Source of the DNA: Dipteronia dyeriana
Lineage: Eukaryota; Streptophyta; Magnoliopsida; Sapindales; Sapindaceae
Reading direction: 5' to 3'
Length of the DNA stretch: 64,000 nt
Assembly (NCBI GenBank): GCA_032871835.1
Contig: CM065297.1
Coordinates: forward strand, 67,753,253 to 67,817,252
Shown here: in pieces, positions 46,249 to 57,374 of the stretch
How positions within the stretch are numbered: the first letter of the stretch is position 1
Layout: every line of letters begins with the position of its first letter
Notes under the pieces: model-generated
Told to the model about the DNA's origin: nothing
The model's database searches: none
What the model saw: the letters and a program-made list of their open reading frames with translations, nothing else
Program-made: the position numbers and the translations under genes

Positions 46249-46386
46249 ATACATTCCAATATAATTATATATGCGAATACCTAGAGTGTCATCTCTTTCT
46301 AAAACATGCATATATACAATAAAAAGAAAAGATTCCCAAACACATACATCAACTAATAAGGGGTACAACCAGGCTTTAATACCAGT
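45040..46386 (-). other. long untranslated leader of copia copy 1
   Basis: About 1.35 kb lies between gag and the 5' LTR. It contains repeated 'cacgaatata'/'cttgggaggata' blocks, a GC-rich patch (45740-45950) with ctcccatgggcgt duplicated at 45768 and 45795, and a TA microsatellite (46210-46247). The part 44940-45440 matches copy 2 at 61240-61590 and 63846-64000. No coding sequence is supported, despite small open frames at 45650-46012. Confidence 0.6.
46367..46386 (-). other. primer-binding site of copia copy 1
   Basis: Read on -, the bases after the LTR end (GCAGACA) are ACTGGTATTAAAGCCTGG, close to the TGGTATCAGAGC site complementary to initiator tRNA-Met used by copia elements. Confidence 0.65.
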
Positions 46387-47889
46387 TGTCTGCAAAATTG
46401 CACAACGGAAGTGTAAAATTAGGGTTTGATTTATTTAAAAAAATTTCCTTTAATAGAAAGAACCTTAACCCTAGATTAATTGACGTATATTAAATGTATC
46501 ATACCTTTTTCTCAATACGATTGAACTAGCACCGAATTGAATCCACAAGATCTTCCAATCCAATCACTAACGTTAATCACCTAGGAGTATGGGTTCCCTT
46601 TCCTTAAATTGTATACATGAGGATGGAAACAAACAAAATCTCTTTCTTTTCTTAGTCACAATAATCCTCCAAGAGAAAACCCAAGAACGTTCGGTCACTT
46701 GTGAATTATCAATCTATTTGATTGAAACTCGCATGAACCCGATTCGATTTTCATACACAAAACCCTTTTGATGTAAAGGATACCAGTGCACTATCAAAAA
46801 TTAAAATGTTCCCGTTTTCTCTTCTTCTTGGCCGAATTCAATACACAATATCTATGAGTTTATCGAATTTTGTCTAGGGAAAAAACTAATTTTTTCCTCT
46901 CTCAAAATTCTCTCACTAGGTCAAATTCTCTCTCATAAAACCCTAGCCTTTGCTGAAAATTCACTTAGAATTAAGCCTTGGTCGAAATTTATGGGTAGTA
47001 TATATAGGAGACCAAATCCTCTCCTAAAAAGTATTTACTTGGTGGGAAAGAATCTTTTCCTTATGTGGATTTACTTGGTGACTAAGAATCATTTTCAAAA
47101 AGGAATGCTTTTCTACACCAAGACTAAACCAACTCAAATAGTGTATTTATTTAGTCACCAATTATTGAATATAAATTAAATTGTGACTAAATCAAAAACT
47201 TCCTAATTTGACCAATTATCAATTAGAGTCCTAATAGTAATCAAATACTTCCTGATTTGATTAGATAAAAAATTCCTTTTATATATCTACTTATCAAATA
47301 TAGTATTTGATACTTATCATATTACCAACTATAATATGACTCTAGGAGACCATCTCCTACTAGAAAAAAGATTTTGACTTTTAATTAAATAATAAATTAA
47401 ATACCAAATTAATTAGTTTCCATTTAATTAAATAATAAAATAAACAATAATATAATAAGCTATTTTAAATAGCCTTGCCAACCAACACCTTATATGGGCC
47501 ATTATATAATTTTTTATATTTTATTAAATCTATTGGATCTTAATAAAAAATCCACATGTGAACTGGACCCGTTCTTACAAAAAGAAACAAGCCCAGATGC
47601 CTCAATACAATTCCAAATGGATCCATAAATTGGTCTAGTGGAATACATCAAGTGATCCATACAAGTTCATGTGGATTGGCGGTCTTGGCGGGCTATCTAA
47701 ATTTAAGCTCCAATAGACAATATCCATTCACAACCATTAAATGATTCACTTAGGTACGATCCATTAATTTTAGTTCATTCCACTAAAGAACTAAAATTGA
47801 ACTCTTAATTAAAGATAAAATAAGTTAATTTTGATCATTCATACCATAGAAAATTTTAATGGAGAAAGTGTATCCTCGTAAAGATTACT
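46387..47889 (-). repeat. copia LTR-B, left part
   Basis: Matches LTR-A from its end (38746) to about 40230. The match stops at 47889, where the Athila-like element starts, and resumes at 56551. The target duplication is ttact here (47885-47889) versus atact at 56551-56555, one mismatch. Confidence 0.88.
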
Positions 47890-49036
47890 TGACACGTCCT
47901 AAAGAAGTGTTCCTACTCTCAAGTATAAGAGTGTCAAAGTAATAAATTAACCGGTAAGACCGGGTCGAACCACAGGGAGGTTGTTCACTTGTCGTAGTAG
48001 AATTAATTATTTAGATTAATTACTAAGCTTGTTATAAAGTGTAAATCAATTAAAATTAATACTGGGGCTAAGGGATCCACTGTTGGTAATTCGAATATGA
48101 TCCAATTATTAATATTTAGTCCTGATTAATGGGATGGTATTCCACTCCACTGACCACTCTCTGATAGATATGGGAATAAGTACTCACTGTGCTAGACAAT
48201 ATCTGTCTTTCTACAGTGAGTCAAAAACTCCACAAAGATCAGAGGGGAGAAACCACTTTCTGATAAATATAGGTAAAAGTACTCACTGTGCTAGACAATA
48301 TCTGTCTATCTACTGTGAGTCAAAAACTCCACAAAGATCAGAGGGGAGAAAGCAAAAAATAATAAACTTACCAAAATTGGATCATATTTTCCATACCAAC
48401 AGTATCACCTTTGGCCCCACCTATATAAAATTAGCCAGACATAATTTAACTAGAAATCGGTTCTTTTATCTAAACTGAGAATTTGAGAACAAAAGAGAAA
48501 GAATTTCAGAAATCTAATATCAGATTTTGATTTAGAATATGAAAATTAGGGGGGAGAGGCACCTTATTTATACAAAATACGGTTGAAAATTGACCATCGG
48601 ATGAATTTAGAATGGAGCGTCCAAATTTCGCCACATCATCAGTGAACAGTGACAATGAACAATAACCCATCCGTGAAGTGAACAGTGAATAGTGAACAGT
48701 ACTCATCGGTGAGTGAACAGTGAAAGTCAACTATGAACAGTAAAAGTCACTGTGAATAGTGAATAATCAAAATTATGAAAATGCCTTTCGTGGTCTTCCT
48801 AAGGTTTTTTGACGATCTAAACTTTAAAACGATGTTTGTTTTGCCATCTGATTTCTCCATGATTCTGAATTGATTGAATTACCTCTGAAATACAAAGAAA
48901 AATACACTGATTACTACACAACACATTTATTTAAGTGAACGAACGAAATTATGTCTAAATTGGGGAATTAATCATATTCGAAGTGTAAAATGATGATATT
49001 ATCCCTTAGTAAACATACACTTTTCAGTGTTAATCA
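47890..49036 (-). repeat. 3' LTR of the Athila-like element (1147 bp)
   Basis: On - it starts TGATTAACACTG after the polypurine tract GGTTGGGGGGTG and ends GGACGTGTCA. It contains a 99-bp tandem duplication (48153 and 48252; accactNtctgatagatat and ctgtgctagacaatatctgt). A cluster of short gtgaacagtgaa repeats lies at 48645-48765, and a TATA-like TATAAATAA (on -, 48572 to 48564). Confidence 0.9.
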
Positions 49037-50416
49037 CACCCCCCAACCAACTTATTGCTAGTCCCTAGCAATTAGAGCGAAAAAAAGTAAAAACTCAATT
49101 TCAATTCTCTAAACTACCAAATAGACAAACTCTCTCATACTTCTTTTCTCACCTTTTGACCACCAGTCATCAATTGAGTTATCAATCAAACTTTCTTGTG
49201 CTCAATAAAGATCAACACAATAACTATGAGATTCACTTGAAATCAAACAATATTTTCATTCAGTAATCTCATCAGGGCTTCTTTCTTAGGCAGTAGTTTT
49301 ATTTCTTCTTTTGTTTTTGTTTTTTTTTTAATAAAACAAAATTGGAAACAAACATTCCATCTTTAATCCATGTAGCGAGCTTTAGGCCAATGACTCCCAA
49401 ACCAGTTGGCTTTAGGGCATTAAGTGTTAAAACACTCCTACGACTTAATTACTCGGATTGCAGATGTTGTTTTTTATTTTTTATTTTTTATTTTTTATTT
49501 TTTATTTTTACTACAATTCCCTTAAGCTTTCTCTTTAACCCGTGTAACGAGCTTTGGGTCAATGACTCCCAAACAAGTTGGTCTTAAGGCATTAGGTGTT
49601 AAAGCACCCCTCATACTTAATTGCTCAAGTTAAAGAGGCTATGGAACTGCACTTTATTCTTATCCAGACTCCATCGTTTTACGCGAACACTCTATGCTTA
49701 CTGTGACATGAGGCCCGGCTACTAAGTAAGAGTTTTGGTCACAACACACAAAATTATTATTATTATTATTACTGTATAAATTTTTAAACAAGACCACTGC
49801 CTTCGGTTGTTACCCTTGAATGATGTTTCAGAACTAAACATCATAAAATCTCAACTTACTGCACATAATCACGTGTCAATGTGTGTGTGTGTCTAGAATA
49901 GTTCGAAAAATTTCTCAAGATGACTTAATGAACAAAAGGATTAGTCAATGATATCACAATGGAGAGTTTATAAATTTGAATAGTCAGATGAGAGGAAAAA
50001 AAAATGCATCAGAACTACAAAGATGCATCTCAGAAGTATCTAAAGGATCTCCTTACTCAACCATCTTTACAAAAAAAAAATGATCAGAAGTTAGTTTTTT
50101 TTTTTTTTGAAAAACAAAAGTTATTGAATCAACTATCCCCTCCCCCCAACCAGAATGAGACATTGTCCCCAATGTCTTTAGAAAGAGGAAAGGTTTAAAA
50201 GATATCACCTGAACAACTTGAAAGACAACAAAATCCTGCAAAACAACAAAAGAAATACAAAATATAGAAAAATAAAATGCATAAAAACCATGAGACAATC
50301 ACAAACTGAGATTCAGATCAATTCTGCATTACTTGTTCTCTTCAAAAATCAAAAGTAAACAACAATAATTACAAAAGATATTAAATGCGGAAGGAAAAAG
50401 ATAATAAAAATGATAT
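49037..50416 (-). other. Athila-like 3' non-coding region
   Basis: It contains two related segments (about 49360-49460 and 49540-49625), each reading gtgtaacgagctttgggtca-like then atgactcccaaacNagttgg and gNcattaNgtgttaaaNcac: an internal duplication with a period of about 180 bp. Pentanucleotide TTTTA runs lie at 49469-49507 and a (ATT)n tract at 49755-49772. No coding sequence was seen. Confidence 0.6.
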
Positions 50417-51037
50417 TTACTGGTAGTTGTGATTGTGGCTCACATCTTCCTTTGGTTTTACGTCCAGAAACAGCTTCAACGCCTTCTATGGGTCGGGGAT
50501 ATGCTTCCTATCCAATTTTCTTATAAATTGGCAAACATGGTCTTTTAAAATCAGATTCCCAAGACTATATTGTGCATGTTCTTTTTGAAATTGTGGCCAT
50601 AATCGATTTATTACCATTTGCACATATTCACTAGGATGTGCATCAAGAGTCGTTAAGATATTATCCAATGACTCCCTATGCAAACCATGCCTAATGAATA
50701 AAATTTTATCTTCTCGATTATTAGACACCATTCCTAAAGAACAACAACATGTGTTGCAAGTTGTACATGCACATTTATGACAAGTGACCCCTAACTTCTT
50801 AACTCTTCATTTTTTTGCAAGGTTACTTCTTCCAAAACCAGACATGTAAGATATAAATGAATCAGCAGACTCACCTGCTAGACGTACCTTAGCTTTGATC
50901 AACCAATGAATTTCAACAGGAATTTTCTTTATCATCAGTAAGCGTAATCTTTCGGAATGTGCTTTGTAAATCTTTTTCAGAGCATTTTGGGGCAACGATG
51001 GAAAATGTTTCCATAGGTTTGTGAAAATTTCGTCCAT
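50417..51037 (-). pseudogene. unrecognised cysteine-rich ORF downstream of integrase
   Basis: One frame on - runs from ATG 51037 to TAA 50417 (about 206 codons) with TGA at 50807 and TAG at 50486. It reads as protein-like sequence: MDEIFTNLWKHFPSLPQNAL, KAHSERLRLLMIKKIPVEIH, WLIKAKVRLAGESADSF, SYMSGFGRSNLAKK, then after the TGA CHKCACTTCNTCCCS, DKILFIRHGLHRESLDNIL, EYVQMVINRLWPQFQKEH, DHVCQFIRKLDRKHIPDP. The cysteine cluster suggests a zinc-binding module. I do not recognise the family. Its place, between integrase and the 3' LTR, is where Athila elements may carry an env-like ORF, but no signal peptide or membrane segment is visible. Confidence 0.55.
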
Positions 51038-51600
51038 GCCTTGTTTTGGGGATCAGTTATTTGAGAAATTGAATTAAACCGACTTGAATTGTCACAGAGT
51101 ACCGTTATCCGCCACTTAACCTGGGTTATATAGCAAAACACACCAAGCAAAAATTGAACCTAGAAGTTAATCCTGCAAAAATTCAAAACATAAAAGCAAA
51201 CAAAAACAAAAATAATAATTGAAACACAAATAAAGTCAAAAGCAAAAGATTTGTTTACTCACCTTTGTAACATGGGTCAGATAGGACGGCAGAGTCTTTT
51301 TGAAAATCTGTATTTTTTAAGAATGGTTTCACACATTGTCCATTTACTTTAAACACATTACCATTCCTAGGATTCTCAATGTCAAGGGCACCATATGGAT
51401 ACATGTGTTTCACAACAATGGACCACTCCATTTTGATTTCAATTTGCCAAGAAACAAATGAAGTTGAGAATTATAAAGAAAAACCTTTTGACCAACTTCA
51501 CATGATCTTCTTAAAATTTGTCTGTCATGAAAGGTTTTAAATTTTTCTTTAAGAACTTTTGTATTTTCGTACTCATCATTTCTTAATTCTTCAAGTTCAT
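51038..51600 (-). other. Athila-like integrase C-terminal region and spacer
   Basis: Scattered pieces of the integrase C-terminus can be read between 51600 and 51400. No clean frame remains, and nothing else is recognised up to the downstream ORF. Confidence 0.4.
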
Positions 51601-52512
51601 TTTTTGCAACTTGCGCAATTTACCAGCATTATTTAGGTTAAAATTGAAAGCGTTAATGGCCCAATATGCTTTTTTCACAAGTTCAACAAGTAAGTGGCAA
51701 GATTTTCCATAAACTAAACGATAAGGAGACATACCCAAAGATGTTTTGAATGCAGTGCGGTAAGCCCAAAGTGCATCATTTAGTCTAATAGACCAATCTT
51801 TATGATAAGGGTTAACCGTTTTCTACAAGATATGTTTTATCTTCTTTTTTGCTAACTCAACTTGACCACTTGTTTGAGGGTGGTTTGGTGTGGCAATTTT
51901 ATGTGTGACTCCATATTTATTCATTAAAGACTTAAAAGGTTTGATATAAAAGTGTTTGCCTCCATCATTGATAATGGCTCGAGGGATTCCAAATCGACTC
52001 AAAAGATTTTCCTTTAAAAACTTAATCACTGTTTTGTGATCATTATTTCGTCAAGGAATTGCCTCAACCCATTTTGACACATAATCAACGGCAACCAAAA
52101 TGTACAAAAATCCAAATGACGGTGGAAATGGATCCATAAAATCAATACCCCAACAATCAAATATTTCAATGAGAAGAATGGGGTTTAAAGGCGTCATGTT
52201 TGGCTTGTAAATGGATCCTAACTTTTGATAATTTTCACAGGTTTTACAGAATACATGTGCGTCTTTAAACAAGGTGGGCCAATAAAAACCACACTGCAAG
52301 ATTTTTGCAGCCATTTTCTTTGACGAAAAATGACCACCATATGCTTCAGAATGACAAAATTCAATGACACTACTTACCTCATTGCCTGGAATATATCGTC
52401 GAACAATTTGATCAGGACAATACTTGAATAAGTACGGGTCATCCCAGTAAAAACGTTTTACCTCAGTCAAAAATTTCTTTCTGTCTTGTGCATTCCAATC
52501 GAGTGGCATCAT
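51600..52512 (-). pseudogene. Athila-like integrase
   Basis: It is in the same frame as the protease, after TGA at 52513. The HHCC finger is seen as FCHSEAYGGHFSSKK and FCKTCENYQ. The catalytic core shows DCWGIDFMDPF (first D), IINDGGKHF (second D) and HPQTSGQVELAKKKI (E), so the DDE triad is intact. Stops occur at about 52047 (TGA after WVEAIP), 51823 and later. The segment [20 protein letters not shown] and the following [13 protein letters not shown] are typical of Athila integrases. Confidence 0.9.
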
Positions 52513-53805
52513 TCATGTTTTAAGATAATTAACAATGTCAGCATACCAAGAGAATAAAAGATCATCACGAAAAGAATCATTGATGGGTGCTTTTTCTTCT
52601 GGCTCGTCATCTTTCTGTTCCAATTCTTCAAAATCTGAAGTGTCTCCTTCTTCTTTGACAATCTGCAAACAATCATCAAGATGTGAATGCATGGTTGACT
52701 CAGGTGAATTGATCAAACAAACATTAGATGAGTTAAGAGAATCCTTTTGAACATGATCTTCAACAATGGTTTCAATAATGTCTATATCTTCATCTTCATT
52801 TTCATCATCAAATGGTTCTTTAGACATGTTGAAAACATTAAGCTTAATTTCCATATTTCCAAAAGACATGCTCATTATTCCATTCCTGTAATTAATTAAG
52901 GCATTAGCAGTAGCTAAAAATGGTCGGCCCAATATATCAGGAATTGATTTGTACTCATTAACAACAGGTTGTGTTTCCAAGATAATAAAATCTACTGGGT
53001 AGATAAATTTATCGACTTGTACTAACACATCTTCCATTATTCCTTTTGGTATTTTAATTGACCTATCAGCAAGAAAAAGTGTGGTTGAAGTCGACTTTAA
53101 CTCACCAAGTTTAAGTTGATGATAAAATGAGTATGGAAGCAAATTTACACTAGCACCTAGGTCAAGTAAAGCATGCTCAATTTTACAGTTACCAATTGTG
53201 CAGGAAATAATGGGACAACCAGGATCTTTATAATTCAAAACATTTTTATTGGAAAGAATGGAACTTACGTGTTCAGCCATAAGGACTTTCTTTCTTACCT
53301 GATGCTTCCTTTTCACAGTGCACAGATCCTTCAAAAATTTGGCATAAGAATGTACCTGTTTGATTGCGTTCAACAAAGGGATATTGATCTTTACCTGTTT
53401 GAAAATTTCGAAAATTTCAAAAATCTCTAGGGAATGCTTCGATTTCTGTGAATTTTTAAGAGCCTGAGGATATGAAAGTGTAGGTGGGGATTCAATTATT
53501 TCTTCATCAACAGTGGTTTCATCAACCCCTTCCTTACCCTCATCATTTTTACCAGATTTAAGAATAGGTTTTTCGATGACCTTACCACTATGAAGAGTGA
53601 TAATTGATTTGACTTGATCTGGGCATTGGTTATTATCATAGGAACTTGATTGACTCTTGGGAGTTGGTTGTGGTTGAGATGGAAACTTACCTTTTTCGTA
53701 TGTGGTGAGTGTAGAAGCAATCTTTACCAAAGTATCTTTAACATCTATCAAGGTTTGTGCAGTTTGACTGTTAATGGATTCTTGCTTCTCAATGAATGAG
53801 TACAA
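52513..53805 (-). pseudogene. Athila-like gag C-terminus / protease fused to pre-integrase linker
   Basis: An open frame of 430 codons. It starts in the gag-protease linker (KSIITLHSGKVIEKP), then carries a region like QVHSYAKFLKDLCTVKRKHQ and the retropepsin-like domain LLDLGASVNLLPYSFYHQL (active-site D near residue 216) with SIPDILGRPFLATANALI. After an acidic stretch (DDENEDEDIDIIE; EELEQKDDEPEEK) it passes straight into PINDSFRDDLLFSWYADIVN. That last segment lies between RNase H and integrase in complete Athila elements. Roughly 800 residues of RT and RNase H are therefore missing with the frame kept. Confidence 0.88.
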
Positions 53806-53849
53806 AGTGTCTTCAAAGTTTTTTCTAGATTGTGGGACATAAGGTGCAT

Positions 53850-55105
53850 AACCTTATGGGTTTTGGAAATTATGGTGTGTTTGTGGATGTGATGGACCTG
53901 GTGGTTGTGAAGATTGGGCTTGATTGTTGTTCCTCCAATTAAAATTTGGGTGATTTCTCCAACCAGGATTGTAGGTTTGTGAATATGGGTTGTAATTTGG
54001 CTTGTTGAAAGCGTGCAAAACATTGACTTGTTCATGAAGGCAATCTTTTATGGCTGGTAAAGTTGGGCAACTATGAGTGATATAATCATCAGAATCACAT
54101 ACATGGCATGCAATTTCTTGTACAGATTTTACATGTTCACTCTTTTTAGTTTCTAAAGCTTCAACTTTCCTAGCTAGGGATGTGAATCTGGCTTGAAGGT
54201 CATGATCTTCCCTAAGATTGTAAATGCCTCCACTAGATGGAGATGGTTGTGGTTTGTTCATGGTCTCATAGGAACCAATGGTGTCCCAATTTTGAGCACT
54301 TTCGGTGATATGGTCAAGGTATTCAAGTGTTTCTTCAGGATTTTTGTCACTGAACTCCCCATTACACATAATTTTAATGACTTGTCTACTTTAGGGTGTG
54401 AGTCCCTTATAGAAATGTGACACTATCCTTCATGTTTCAAAACCGTGATGCGGACAGACATTTAACAACTATTTGAACCTATCCCAACATTGGTAAAGTG
54501 TTTCCCCAGGTTTTTAGGCAAATGAAGTGATTTGCCTCTTAAGAGAGTTTGTTCTATGAGGTGGGAAAAATTTCTTTAAGAACTGTTGTTACATATCATT
54601 CCAAGTTTGGATTGATCATGACCTAAGGTTTGTAACCAATTTTTAGCTTTATCTTCTAAGGAAAAAGGGAAAAACTTAATCTTGATTATATCTATGCTAA
54701 CATTTTGGTCAGTGAAGTGTTACAGACTTCCTCATACTCCCTAAGATGCAAATATGGATTTTTAGATTCAAGATCATGAAAATTGGGTAAAATTTGAATG
54801 ATTCTCGGTTTAAAATTAAAGTGTGTTGCATTTGGTGGGAAAGCTATGCATGAAGGTGCTCTAGTACGTGTGGGATTCATATAGTCTCTAAGAGTTCTAG
54901 GTGGATTTGGGTTAATGTGTTGGTCATGGTCAACATAAGGCGGATGGTTGCTGTGTTGAGATATGTTTTCAAGGTTGTCTAAAAGGTTCTCGGCTTGGTT
55001 TTCTATTGGATGTCTATGTGGGTTTTCAGCCATGTTGTTGGTGAATGTGGGTGATTGTGATATCCTAATTAATCTACCACTAGATGTTCGAGACCAATGT
55101 CTCAT
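53850..55105 (-). pseudogene. Athila-like gag
   Basis: The N-terminal part (55105-54692) is open: RTLRDYMNPTRTRAPSCIAF, PNATHFNFKPRIIQILPNFHD and NPYLHLREYEEVCNT, the conserved start of Athila gag. After a damaged middle (54690-54370), the C-terminal part is open from 54369. It shows NPEETLEYLDHITESAQNW, a knuckle-like CHVCDSDDYITHSC and NVLHAFNKPNYNPYSQTYNP. The two parts are in different frames, so at least one frameshift has occurred, plus a stop near 53850 before the protease frame. Confidence 0.85.
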
Positions 55106-55583
55106 GCAAATTTAATGAGGGTCAATGGAGGTGAAATACATAAAAAATAACGAAAATAAAATAAAAAGTGGTAAAAATAACAAGATGCAAAATCTAGGGG
55201 TGTAAATGCAAATATACATAGGTGTTGGGGCAAAAGTGTAAATAATTATAAATATAAGGACTAAAGTAAAACTATGATAATTACAGGGACTGATATGTAA
55301 AAATGAAAAATTAAATGACCTATATGCAAATAAAAACTAGATCTAAGCTAAAAGGTAAATAAAAAGTTGAAGGACTAAAATGTAAAAATGTGATTAATGA
55401 TTACAAGTGCTTTTTTTTTTTAAAGTGGATGAAGTTTATGATTGAGATAAGTGATGCAAAATTGTAAACAAAATAAGAACAAAGAAGATAGAAAAAAAAC
55501 AGTAAAACTAAAATAAAATTAAAAAGAAATAACTTCTACAAAGAAAAGGCAGACTTACCTCCAGGACAACGGCGTCAAAAACT

Positions 55584-56550
55584 TGACACGTCCTAAAGAA
55601 GTGTTCCTACTCTCAAGTATAAGAGTGTCAAAGTAATAAATTAACCGGTAAGACCGGGTCAAGCCAAAGGGAGGTTGTTCACTTGTTCTTGTAGAATTAA
55701 TTAGTTAGATTAATTACTAAGCTTGTTATAAGTGTAAATCAATTAAAATTAATACTGCGGCTAAGGGATCCACTGTTGGTAATTCGAATATGATCTAATT
55801 ATTAATATTTAGTCCAGATTAATGGGATGGTATTCCACTCCACTGACCACTCTATGAAAGATATGAGTATAAGTACTCACTGTGCTAGACAATATCTGTC
55901 TGTCTATAGTGAGTCAAAAACTCCACAAAGATTTGAGGGGAGAAACCACTCTCTGATAAATATGGGTAAAAGTACTCACTGTGCTAGACAATATCTGTCT
56001 ATTTACAGTGAGTCAAAAACTCCATAAAGATCAGAGGGGAGAAATCAAAAAATAATAAACTTACCAAAATTTGATCATATTTTCCATACCAACAGTATCA
56101 CCTTTGGCACTAGCTATATAAAATTAGCTAGATATAATTTATCTAGAAAACAACTATTTTATTTAAACTGAGAATTTGAGAACAAAAGAGAGAGAATTTC
56201 ATAAATCTAATATCAGATTCCGTGAGTGAACAGTAAAAGTCACATGTGAACAGTGAAAGTCAACTGTGAACAGTGAATAGTCAAAATTATGAAAATGCCC
56301 TTCGTGGTCTTCCTAAGGTTTTTTGACGTTCTAAACTTGAAAACGATGTTTGTTTTGCCATCTGACTTTTCCATGATTCTTAATTGATTGAATTACCTCT
56401 GAAATACAAAGAAAAATACACTAATTACTGGAAAACACATTTATTTACGCGAACGAATGAAATAATGTATAAATTGGGGAATTAATCATATTGGAAGTGT
56501 ATAATGATGATATTATCCCTTAGAAAACATACACTTTTCAGTGTTAATCA
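55584..56550 (-). repeat. 5' LTR of the Athila-like element (967 bp)
   Basis: Same ends as the other LTR (TGATTAACACTG...GACGTGTCA on -) and the same 99-bp duplication (55846 and 55945). It lacks about 180 bp relative to the 3' LTR: the segment equivalent to about 48527-48700 is missing at 56219. The primer-binding site TGACGCCGTTGTC follows at about 55565-55578 on -. Confidence 0.9.
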
Positions 56551-56555
56551 ATACT

Positions 56556-57374
56556 AGTAATTGCCAATAGCTCATAGACCGCCTATAGCTCTCCAAGTTA
56601 CTATATTTACTCATATAACCACATTTTGAACTTGGAAATTTTGATTTGTCAAGAAGCCATGTTTCAATAGACACTATTTTAAACTTAACGTTAAGATTTA
56701 ATATCCAATACCTCAAAACATCCATATGATGATATTCTTCTCACATTTAATAAATGGAGACACGATGTCCATATCTATAAATGAAGTCCTCTATCGATTA
56801 ACAAATGAATACCACCAAACTATCGAGGATAGACTATGCTATATAATCGTACTCATTGATAGCTCTAATGGTAACACTTGTAACCATAAGTCCATCATTT
56901 ATCTGAGGATTGAGATAGACTCTCCGATTGTCTTCCAGTGAAAACTTTTATCCATTAACGGTTTTAGATAAAGTAATTCACTGTGATCCTATTCAATGCA
57001 CCTAGTGCACTAGATTCTCTTGCTCAATGACACCACAATTAGATGATGTAGACTCATCATAACACATTTAATCCCACTCAAATGACAGCAAATGAATCTA
57101 CATCTTTGACAAGATTAAGTCGCCCAACCTTTATCTAAAGTTTTGAATATTTTTCAAGACTAACTAAAGAATTGTGTCTACCTCATACATATCTAGATGT
57201 ATGAACAATTCTTCTTTTCTCATAGTCTTTTGACCTTATGATTATTTACTTCTGACAATTATAATAATTAAACTATAAATGCTATAAGATTTGTTAAACT
57301 TGAAATCGCTTTATTAATACGAAAAGATTGTCAAATACACTATTATACTCTTGCTATCGAGCATAATCCCAACA
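56556..57374 (-). repeat. copia LTR-B, right part
   Basis: Resumes the match to LTR-A (40240-41066), including gcctatagctctccaagtta, gaggatagactatgctatat and ctatcgagcataatcccaac. It ends CAACA at 57374, followed on the right by the complement of the polypurine tract. Confidence 0.88.

Larger units (their letters stand above)
41067..46386 (-). pseudogene. copia copy 1 gag-pol internal region, heavily decayed
   Basis: Domains on -, 5' to 3': gag start near 44960 (LTGDNYVTWKRK, LLQSEKHKFIL), zinc knuckle near 44230 (CFLCGEK-like), pre-integrase (43700-43600; LPTCESCLESK) and integrase start (43560-43380; HTDVCG, GGYEYFITFTDDYSRFGYVY). RT lies at 42570-41790 (KWVYKRKRGMDGKVETFKAR, MDFKTAFLNGSLDESIYMM, LKQTSRSLNIRF) and RNase H at 41480-41090 (MEAEYVAACKAAKEVVWL). 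At the RT active site the motif reads YVDVILL instead of YVDDILL. Stops and frameshifts occur in every domain. Confidence 0.87.
47890..56550 (-). mobile_element. Athila-like Ty3-gypsy element lacking reverse transcriptase
   Basis: LTRs lie at 47890-49036 and 55584-56550, with a gag-protease-integrase order on - and a 5-bp target duplication (ttact/atact). Gag motifs (LRDYMNPTRTRAPSC, NPGWRNHPNFNWRNN), the protease LLDLGASVNLLPYS, the integrase DCWGIDFMDPFPPSFGFLYI and the primer-binding site TGACGCCGTTGTC are Athila-type. Protease runs directly into the linker that precedes integrase, and no RT or gypsy RNase H exists anywhere in the element. It is therefore a non-autonomous derivative. Stops at several points show it is also decayed. 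Confidence 0.9.

Noticed and set aside
48134..48478. 114-codon open frame with internal repeat
   Set aside because: It is the 99-bp duplication of the Athila-like LTR read through. The right LTR has a similar artefact at 55827-56027.
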